Part shown: one piece after another, positions 15,484 to 20,703 of the stretch
Layout of the letters: every line of letters starts with the position of its first letter
Numbering within the stretch: position 1 is the stretch's first letter
Assembly (NCBI GenBank): GCA_003563255.1
Contig: PWSL01000285.1
Coordinates: 1 to 24,487, forward strand
Length of the DNA: 24,487 nt
Source: Desulfonatronospira sp.
GTDB lineage: Bacteria > Desulfobacterota > Desulfovibrionia > Desulfovibrionales > Desulfonatronovibrionaceae
Direction of reading: 5' to 3'
The notes under the pieces: generated by a model
Told to the model about the DNA's origin: nothing
The model's input: only the letters and a program-made list of their open reading frames with translations
The model's database searches: none
Program-made: the position numbers and the translations under genes

Positions 15484-15658
15484 TCAACAATCCGTAACTT
15501 CTCAATAATTCTGGGCGATCTTACACTAAGAAAATACCTGGATTCCGGCTTTCGCTGGAATGACGAATGAAAACAGGTCGTTGCATTGTGATGTCATACC
15601 GGCGGAAGCCGGTATCCAGGAATACTGCCCGGAGTTATTGAGAAGTTACTCAACAATC
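15484..15658. mobile_element. Family D element with 9-bp direct repeats
   Basis: The ends GTAACTTCTCAATAA (15494-15508) and TTATTGAGAAGTTAC (15635-15649) are a perfect 15-bp inverted repeat. The flanks TCAACAATC (15484-15492) and TCAACAATC (15650-15658) are an exact 9-bp direct repeat, as expected of a target-site duplication. The interior has CTGGATTCCGGC and TGGAATGACG facing GTCATACCGGCGG and GGTATCCAG. This is a motif pair found in many bacterial intergenic repeats. There is no reading frame, so the element is non-autonomous and was moved by a transposase encoded elsewhere. Confidence 0.85.
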
Positions 15659-15717
15659 TACATAAATATTTGATTTTACTGACATCTGACGTCTGATCTC
15701 TGACGTCTGTGACGTCT

Positions 15718-15747
15718 GTGACTGCAAAAATGACTTTTTGCAGTCAC
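15718..15747. repeat. Perfect 13-bp hairpin preceded by TGACGTC repeats
   Basis: GTGACTGCAAAAA (15718-15730) pairs perfectly with TTTTTGCAGTCAC (15735-15747) over a 4-base loop TGAC. Upstream, 15680-15720 is a degenerate tandem array of TGACGTCTG units. No T-run follows, so it is not an obvious terminator. It shares GACTTTTTGC with other repeats in the window. Confidence 0.7.
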
Positions 15748-15799
15748 ATCATCTATTATAATCTTATCAATTTTTAACCATGAATTCACGGGGTTCTGC

Positions 15800-15827
15800 T
15801 TGACAAAAAAAAGTATGCGCTTAAAAT
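15800..15827 (+). promoter_or_regulatory. Sigma-70 promoter upstream of the CocE/ATP-grasp unit
   Basis: TTGACA (15800-15805) is a perfect -35 box. TAAAAT (15822-15827) matches five of six -10 positions, with a 16-base spacer. Transcription would start near 15834 and read through a family A insertion (15891-16030) before the hydrolase start at 16070. The rest of the 15306-16069 gap holds the repeats listed separately and no gene. Confidence 0.6.
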
Positions 15828-15882
15828 GAGAAACGCATTTACTTAAGTAATAATGAAAATTTCATTGTATCCGAATATATTG

Positions 15883-16038
15883 AACTTTGCGTAACAGTTT
15901 AGCCATTTGCAGGTGGCACGGGGACTGGCTCTCCCCGCACTAATTTTTTGCTGATGTGAAGATCATTACTGAAAAATAAGTGCGGGGGTGCCTGTCCCCT
16001 GCTTTCCATAGAAAAGGGCTAAACCGTTAAAACTTTGC
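15883..16038. mobile_element. Family A element, copy 5, with 8-bp direct repeats (loop reversed)
   Basis: The element 15891-16030 (140 bp) has ends GTAACAGTTTAGCC and GGCTAAACCGTTAA, inverted repeats matching at 12 of 14. AACTTTGC flanks it on both sides (15883-15890 and 16031-16038), an exact 8-bp direct repeat. Inside are GGGGACTGGCTCTCCCCGCA, the loop CTGATGTGAAGATCATTACT (15951-15970), GTGCGGGGGTGCCTGTCCCC and CTGCTTTCC. This copy defines the full length of the family and shows that it inserts as a unit. Confidence 0.9.
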
Positions 16039-16069
16039 CAAGAAAACCGGCAATACTGGGTGTACCTGA

Positions 16070-18076
16070 TTGAATAAGACAAGTAAAATCCATGTAATTG
16101 AAAACCAGTGGATCCCCATGAGTGACGGCTGCAGGATAGCAGCCAAGATATGGCTGCCTGTATCAGCTGAAAAAAACCCCGTACCAGCCATCCTGGAGTA
16201 CATCCCCTACAGAAAAAGAGACATTAAGGCCAGGCGTGATTCCCAGATACACGGTTTTTTTGCTGAACACGGCTACGTCTGTATCCGGGCGGATCTGCGT
16301 GGAAGCGGTGACTCAGAAGGAGTGCTCAGGGATGAATACCTTAAACAGGAACTCGACGACGGGATGGAGATCCTGACCTGGATTGCTTCTCAGCCCTGGT
16401 GCAATGGCCGCATTGGCATGATGGGCATTTCCTGGGGCGGATTCAATGCTCTGCAGATCGCCGCCCTGCAGCCTCCCCAGCTCAAAGCCGTAATCTCGGT
16501 CTGCTCCTCGGACGACAGGTATGCCGACGACATCCACTACATGGGAGGCTGCCTGCTTACTGACCAGCTCTCCTGGGCCTCCACCATGTTCGCCTACAAT
16601 TCCTGTCCTCCTGACCCGCTAATAGCCGGAGAAAAATGGAAGGACATGTGGATGGAAAGGCTGGAGGGAAGCGGGCTGTGGCTGAAAAACTGGCTTGGCC
16701 ACCAGAAGAAGGACTCCTACTGGAAACACGCATCAATCTGCGAGGATTACAGCGCCATTCAGGTGCCTGTATTCGCTGTCAGCGGCTGGGCTGACGGCTA
16801 TTCCAACCCTGTTTTCAGGCTGCTTGAGAACCTTTCATCTCCGGTCAAGGGCCTTGTGGGACCCTGGGGACATAAGTACCCACACATGGTCGAACTGGGT
16901 CCGGAAATCGATTTTCCCGGGGAATGCCTCAGGTGGTGGGACAAATGGCTGAAAGGCGTTGAAACCAGCATCATGGACGAACCACCGTTGCGGGTCTGGA
17001 TGCAGGATACGGTTTCTCCCCTGGTTTCCGAAAGGCCCGGGAGGTGGGTGGCGGAAGATAAATGGCCCTCACCCGACATCAAAAGCCTGGAACTGTGCAT
17101 CACCTCTTACGGACTGGAAACCCAGCCCAACAGGAATAACCGCGACCGCTGCATGGAGATACAAAGCCCCTTGAGTGTTGGGCTTTTCGGTGGCAAATGG
17201 TGTTCATACTCTGAATCCACCGATCTGCCCTGGGACCAGCGCGAGGAAGACGGCGGAGCCCTGGTCTTCGAGACACCCCCCCTGCAGAAAAGAACCGAGA
17301 TCCTGGGAAGACCCATGGCCCTGCTGGAGCTGTCTTCCAACAAACCCCAGGCCATGGTGGCGGTCAGGCTTTCGGACATCGGCAAGGACGGCCGAGGCAC
17401 AAGGGTTACCTTCGGCCTGCTGAACCTGACTCACAGGAACAGCCATGAATCCCCGGAAGAACTGGAGCCGGATCAAAAATACCTGGTCAGGGTTCCCATG
17501 AACTTTATCGCCCAGAGCTTTCCCGCCGGACACAGGATCAGGCTCTCGATATCCACCTCTTACTGGCCAGTGGCCTGGCCTTCTCCAGAACCGGTAAAAA
17601 TCTCACTTTATCCGGACAGCTCCAGACTTGTCCTGCCTGTAAGAAATCCCTCAACACTGGATCAAACCCTTGCCCCTTTTGATCCTCCGCCTGCCCTGGA
17701 GGGCATAAAGACAACCCTTCTGGTACCGGCAAAAAGGGAATGGACCGTGACGCACAACTTGGCCGACAATACAGTCAAGGTAAACGTAGTCAACAACGAC
17801 CCCAAAATACTACTGGAACCCATCAACCTCGCCATACAGAAGGATGTCCACGAAACTTTCTCCTACTCCAGCAACAACTACGATACAGTGCGGGGAGAGG
17901 TGGTTTCCAGGAGAAGCTTTCAAAGAGACGGCCTGGAACTGTCAACCATAACCAGGACGGTACTGACCTCCACCAGAACACATTTTAAAATCACAGCCAC
18001 CCTGGACGCTTTTGAAGGAGACGCCAGGATTTTCAGCAAAAGCTGGGATGAAGACATACCCAGGGAACTGGTTTAG
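16070..18076 (+). CDS. CocE/NonD family alpha/beta hydrolase (X-Pro peptidase S15-like)
   Basis: A 668-residue serine hydrolase. The alpha/beta core has the nucleophile Ser121 in GISWGG, the acid Asp242 in SGWADGY and His268 in GPWGHKYP. Tyr44 in LEYIPYRK occupies the oxyanion-hole position known from cocaine esterase. A jelly-roll C-terminal domain follows (about 325-560), with IRLSISTSYWPVAWP as its typical closing segment, and about 110 extra residues beyond. Family members cleave acyl esters, amides or X-Pro dipeptides. There is no signal peptide. The start is uncertain: TTG at 16070 is the first codon after an in-frame stop and keeps the family-like IENQWIPMSDG, whereas the ATG at 16118 would cut into it. 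It is probably co-transcribed with the ATP-grasp gene 85 bases downstream. Confidence 0.9.
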   Translation: MNKTSKIHVIENQWIPMSDGCRIAAKIWLPVSAEKNPVPAILEYIPYRKRDIKARRDSQIHGFFAEHGYVCIRADLRGSGDSEGVLRDEYLKQELDDGMEILTWIASQPWCNGRIGMMGISWGGFNALQIAALQPPQLKAVISVCSSDDRYADDIHYMGGCLLTDQLSWASTMFAYNSCPPDPLIAGEKWKDMWMERLEGSGLWLKNWLGHQKKDSYWKHASICEDYSAIQVPVFAVSGWADGYSNPVFRLLENLSSPVKGLVGPWGHKYPHMVELGPEIDFPGECLRWWDKWLKGVETSIMDEPPLRVWMQDTVSPLVSERPGRWVAEDKWPSPDIKSLELCITSYGLETQPNRNNRDRCMEIQSPLSVGLFGGKWCSYSESTDLPWDQREEDGGALVFETPPLQKRTEILGRPMALLELSSNKPQAMVAVRLSDIGKDGRGTRVTFGLLNLTHRNSHESPEELEPDQKYLVRVPMNFIAQSFPAGHRIRLSISTSYWPVAWPSPEPVKISLYPDSSRLVLPVRNPSTLDQTLAPFDPPPALEGIKTTLLVPAKREWTVTHNLADNTVKVNVVNNDPKILLEPINLAIQKDVHETFSYSSNNYDTVRGEVVSRRSFQRDGLELSTITRTVLTSTRTHFKITATLDAFEGDARIFSKSWDEDIPRELV

Positions 18077-18161
18077 GTTTTCCTCTTTCATGGCATTTTA
18101 CCTGCCTTTTCCAGAATAACACCTTCAACCCCTCAAGCTAAGCTTATCCGGAGACATTTTC

Positions 18162-19466
18162 ATGCCTAAAAAGAATATTTTTATTGTCGGTTTGGACGAA
18201 TTCAACAAACAACTTCTGCAGCAGCTCCCCCAGGCATCTGAGTGTGAATTTCACGCTGCCCTGGATATCTCTGACATAAGAAATGTCCAGTCCTATGATA
18301 TGCAGCACCTTATAGACAAAGCTGTGTCCAGGATGGAGGCTTTTGAAGGTTCGGTGGACGGAGTAGCTACCTATTATGATTTTCCCGGCACAGAACTTGT
18401 GCCCATACTTGCCAGGCGCTTCAACCTGCCCGGCCCCACCCTGGAAAGCGTTATCAAATGTGAACACAAGTACTGGAGCAGGCTGGAACAGAAAGAAATC
18501 ATTCCGGAACACATCCCGAGTTTTCAGGCCTTTAATCCCTTTGATTCCAGGGCGTATGAAAAAATCCAGGTCCTGCCGCCTTTCTGGATCAAGCCCATAA
18601 AGTCCTTCAAGTCTTTTCTGTCCTTCCGGGTCAGCGATGAAAGCCAGTTTGAGGAAGCCGTGGACAAAATCAAAAAAGACATCGGCTTCATGGGAGAACC
18701 GTTTAAATACCTTATGCAGAACTACGCCGAGATACCCTACGAAATGGCCTACATGCAGGAAAACTGCCTGGCTGAATCACCCATTGGGGGTCTGCAGTGT
18801 ACACTGGAAGGCTACTGCTGCAATGGACAAGTGGTGGGCTACGGGATCGTGGATTCCATTCAGGAAATAATGAGTTCTTCATTTGCCAGGTACCAGTACC
18901 CCTCTATTCTGCCCCTGGAGATCCAACACAGGATCATGGACATAGCCAGAAAGGTCATCACCCATATAGGTCTGGACAATTCAGCCTTCAACATGGAGTT
19001 TTTTTATCACCAGACCTCAGGACAGGTCTATCTCCTGGAGATAAACCCCAGAATATCCCAGGCGCACACTGACCTTTTCGCCAAAGTCCACGGCTATTCT
19101 CATCTTTCCATCATGCTGGACCTCTGTCTGGGCAGAAAGCCCCGGGTTATGGAAAGAAAGGGGGCCTTCACCGCTGCCGGCAATTTTATGGTCAGAACCT
19201 TTGAACAGGGGGTGGTGGTCCAGGCTCCTGGACCGGAACAGATTAAAAAAGTGCAGGAAATGTTTCCAGACACAAAGGTTAAAATTATGGTTAAACAGGG
19301 CGACAGACTCTCGGAGCTTCTGGCCCTGCAGGACAGCTACAGTTACGAACTGGCCAATATCATCATCGGAGGCAAGGACGAATCGGACCTGCTGGAAAAA
19401 TATAACAATGTACTTGATATTTTGAGCTTCAAGATCGATAAGGAGGAATATATAGCAGAAATATAG
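18162..19466 (+). CDS. ATP-grasp carboxylate-amine ligase-like protein
   Basis: A 434-residue protein with an N-terminal pre-ATP-grasp Rossmann-like part (KNIFIVGLDEFNKQLL) and an ATP-grasp fold. Visible marks are the nucleotide-binding lysine Lys144 in FWIKPIKSF, the acidic metal ligand Glu279 in NMEFFYH, and Glu293, Asn295 and Arg297 in LLEINPRISQAH, as in biotin carboxylase and D-Ala-D-Ala ligase relatives. It would activate a carboxylate as acyl phosphate and join it to an amine or thiol; the substrate is unknown. CGGAGA lies 8 bases before the ATG. It directly follows a hydrolase of the opposite chemistry (bond cleavage), suggesting a shared small-molecule or peptide substrate. No biotin carrier or other pathway gene is nearby. 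Confidence 0.85.
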   Translation: MPKKNIFIVGLDEFNKQLLQQLPQASECEFHAALDISDIRNVQSYDMQHLIDKAVSRMEAFEGSVDGVATYYDFPGTELVPILARRFNLPGPTLESVIKCEHKYWSRLEQKEIIPEHIPSFQAFNPFDSRAYEKIQVLPPFWIKPIKSFKSFLSFRVSDESQFEEAVDKIKKDIGFMGEPFKYLMQNYAEIPYEMAYMQENCLAESPIGGLQCTLEGYCCNGQVVGYGIVDSIQEIMSSSFARYQYPSILPLEIQHRIMDIARKVITHIGLDNSAFNMEFFYHQTSGQVYLLEINPRISQAHTDLFAKVHGYSHLSIMLDLCLGRKPRVMERKGAFTAAGNFMVRTFEQGVVVQAPGPEQIKKVQEMFPDTKVKIMVKQGDRLSELLALQDSYSYELANIIIGGKDESDLLEKYNNVLDILSFKIDKEEYIAEI

Positions 19467-19483
19467 CACCACAGGACGGCACA

Positions 19484-19638
19484 TCCCATCAGGGGGTCCT
19501 CGGTGGTGACTCATGGCATTAGGCCAGGGGACTGTCCCGCACTTATTTTTCTAACTCTCGCATCTGTAAATTGTTCATCAGAAAAAAATAAGTGCGGGAC
19601 TGTCCTCCTGGCCGGTATCTGCCCCCCTGAATGGTTAC
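19484..19638. repeat. Family C element, complete long copy
   Basis: It starts TCCCATCAGGGGGTCC (a diverged left end) and ends CCCCCCTGAATGGTTAC. Inside, GGGGACTGTCCCGCACTTAT pairs with ATAAGTGCGGGACTGTCC, with CTCGCATCTGTAAATTG in the loop. The left half matches 5825-5915. The CCGCACTTATTTTT arm is shared with family A, showing that the families exchange parts. It fills the gap between the ATP-grasp gene and the antitoxin-like gene. Confidence 0.8.
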
Positions 19639-19682
19639 AACGAAACGAAGCTGCTGTTTCTCATTCCATGGTAATGTAAGGT

Positions 19683-19910
19683 TTATTGATGGGCGGTATA
19701 TTCATCGAGAAGTCTGCGAATCATTTTTTGATATTGGGTATTATATTTTTTTGCTTCCTTCTTAAAAAAATCCACACTCGTTTTGCTCAGAGTAATTGTG
19801 ACCTTAATGGTTTCATCTTTTAAAGCAAGCTCTTCCGGCGATGGAAGAAAGTCAGAGACGACCTTGACCTTCCCCATTGGTTCGTCCGTGTACTTGATTT
19901 TCTCTTTCAT
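19683..19910 (-). CDS. Ribbon-helix-helix (CopG/BrnA-like) antitoxin, apparently orphan
   Basis: A 75-residue protein beginning MKEKIKYTDEPMGKVKVVSD, then DFLPSPEELALKDETIKVTI, and SVDFFKKEAKKYNTQYQKMI as the helix-turn part, ending RRLLDEYTAHQ. This is the common CopG-type antitoxin layout, in which a beta strand (IKVTITLSK) makes the DNA contact and two helices follow. Such genes usually pair with a BrnT/RelE-like toxin gene directly upstream. Here the upstream side (19911-20156) holds only the divergent crcB leader, and downstream lies a repeat, so no toxin partner is visible. The ATG at 19910 follows an AAGGA box; a TTG at 19931 would add seven residues. Confidence 0.82.
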   Translation of the reverse strand: MKEKIKYTDEPMGKVKVVSDFLPSPEELALKDETIKVTITLSKTSVDFFKKEAKKYNTQYQKMIRRLLDEYTAHQ

Positions 19911-19994
19911 AAATTTTTTTTCCTTCGCCAATATCCGGCGCCGATTATTCTGATTATGTTCTTTCTATATATTGTAATCGTTACCATTAAAGAA

Positions 19995-20024
19995 TTGACT
20001 CTGGGCACTTCTTGAGGATATGTA
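19995..20024 (+). promoter_or_regulatory. Possible promoter of the fluoride riboswitch transcript
   Basis: TTGACT (19995-20000) matches five of six -35 positions. TATGTA (20019-20024), after 18 bases, is a poor -10 box. A start near 20031 would place the RNA 5' end just before the aptamer, which is why I report it despite the weak -10. Confidence 0.35.
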
Positions 20025-20034
20025 GTTCCATGAA

Positions 20035-20104
20035 GGGGATGGAGTTCCCCCTGGTAACCGCCGTGATGCTGATGACTCCTGTTATTTCTGAAAATGTGGC
20101 GGTT
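20035..20104 (+). ncRNA. Fluoride riboswitch (crcB motif) aptamer region
   Basis: The conserved pieces occur in order: GGGGATGGAGTTCCCC (20035-20050), a short linker, AACCGCC (20056-20062), and GCTGATGACTCCT (20068-20080). These match the crcB motif consensus of GGNGAUGG...UUCNCC...AC and GCUGAUGACUCCU, which binds fluoride with three magnesium ions. GGCGGTT at 20098-20104 can pair with AACCGCC and may be part of the switch. The aptamer lies directly before an intrinsic terminator and the fluoride channel gene, the classic arrangement. Confidence 0.92.
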
Positions 20105-20117
20105 TTGTATATTATCA

Positions 20118-20142
20118 GCCACGCCTTGAGCGTGGCTTTTTT
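20118..20142 (+). terminator. Riboswitch-controlled intrinsic terminator
   Basis: GCCACGC (20118-20124) pairs with GCGTGGC (20130-20136) around CTTGA, followed by six T residues (20137-20142). It lies between the fluoride aptamer and crcB with only 14 bases left before the start codon. Fluoride binding would be expected to prevent this hairpin and allow expression. Confidence 0.9.
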
Positions 20143-20156
20143 GTGGAAATAATGTC

Positions 20157-20531
20157 ATGAACAAGATATTGTTGCTGGCGGTGGCCGGGGCCTGTGGAAC
20201 GCTTCTTAGATACTGGCTGTCAGTAGCCATGCACACCATTCTTGGACCCGGCTTTCCCTGGGGTACCTGGGCGGTGAACATCCTGGGATGTTTTCTGTTC
20301 GGCCTTTTCTGGATAATGATTCTGGAACGAGGAATTTTACCGGCTCATTTGCGCATCGTTGTTCTAGTGGGGTTTATGGGGGCATTCACCACCTTTTCCA
20401 CCTACATCTTTGAGTGCTCGGCCCTGATTCAGGACACTCAGTGGTTCAAACTGGGCCTGAACATTCTGGGACAGAACATCCTGGGCTTTTTTGCTCTTTA
20501 TCTGGGGATTGTGCTGGGAAGATTTATCTGA
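20157..20531 (+). CDS. crcB: Fluoride ion channel CrcB/Fluc
   Basis: A 124-residue inner-membrane protein with four helices that forms dual-topology dimers expelling fluoride. It has the family residues GACGTLLRYWLS near the N-terminus, PWGTWAVNILGCFLFG (the asparagine of helix 2) and GFMGAFTTFSTYIFE (helix 3 with the phenylalanine-box and central threonine/serine residues). The ATG at 20157 has only a weak GGAA-type ribosome binding site, consistent with control at the transcriptional step by the riboswitch just upstream. A single gene is present, so a homodimer is expected. Its stop codon lies one base before a family A repeat element. Confidence 0.97.
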   Translation: MNKILLLAVAGACGTLLRYWLSVAMHTILGPGFPWGTWAVNILGCFLFGLFWIMILERGILPAHLRIVVLVGFMGAFTTFSTYIFECSALIQDTQWFKLGLNILGQNILGFFALYLGIVLGRFI

Positions 20532-20532
20532 G

Positions 20533-20689
20533 GTATCTGTTTAGCGCTTTGCATGTGGCACGGCTTCCTGCCCGGAGGCATACAGCCCGGAGGAGGACTG
20601 GCTCTCCCCGCACTTATTTTTAGCTGATGTGAAGATCATTACTGAAAAATAAGTGCGGGGTGCCTGTCCCCTGCTTTCCTTCTAAAAAA
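20533..20689. repeat. Family A element, copy 6 (loop reversed, with internal insertion)
   Basis: The left end GTATCTGTTTAGCGCTTTGC begins one base after the crcB stop. A 30-base extra segment, CTTCCTGCCCGGAGGCATAC plus CAGCCCGGAG, interrupts the left arm before GGACTGGCTCTCCCC. The loop CTGATGTGAAGATCATTACT lies at 20624-20643, then GTGCGGGGTGCCTGTCCCC and CTGCTTTCC. The outer right end is replaced by a family B end. Confidence 0.85.
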
Positions 20690-20703
20690 GTGTCGCTGTA
20701 GTG
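20690..20703. repeat. Family B right end abutting the kinase stop codon
   Basis: GTGTCGCTGTAGTG is identical to the right end at 7651-7664. The next three bases (20704-20706) are the TAA stop of the minus-strand kinase, so the repeat ends exactly at the coding boundary. Confidence 0.75.
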
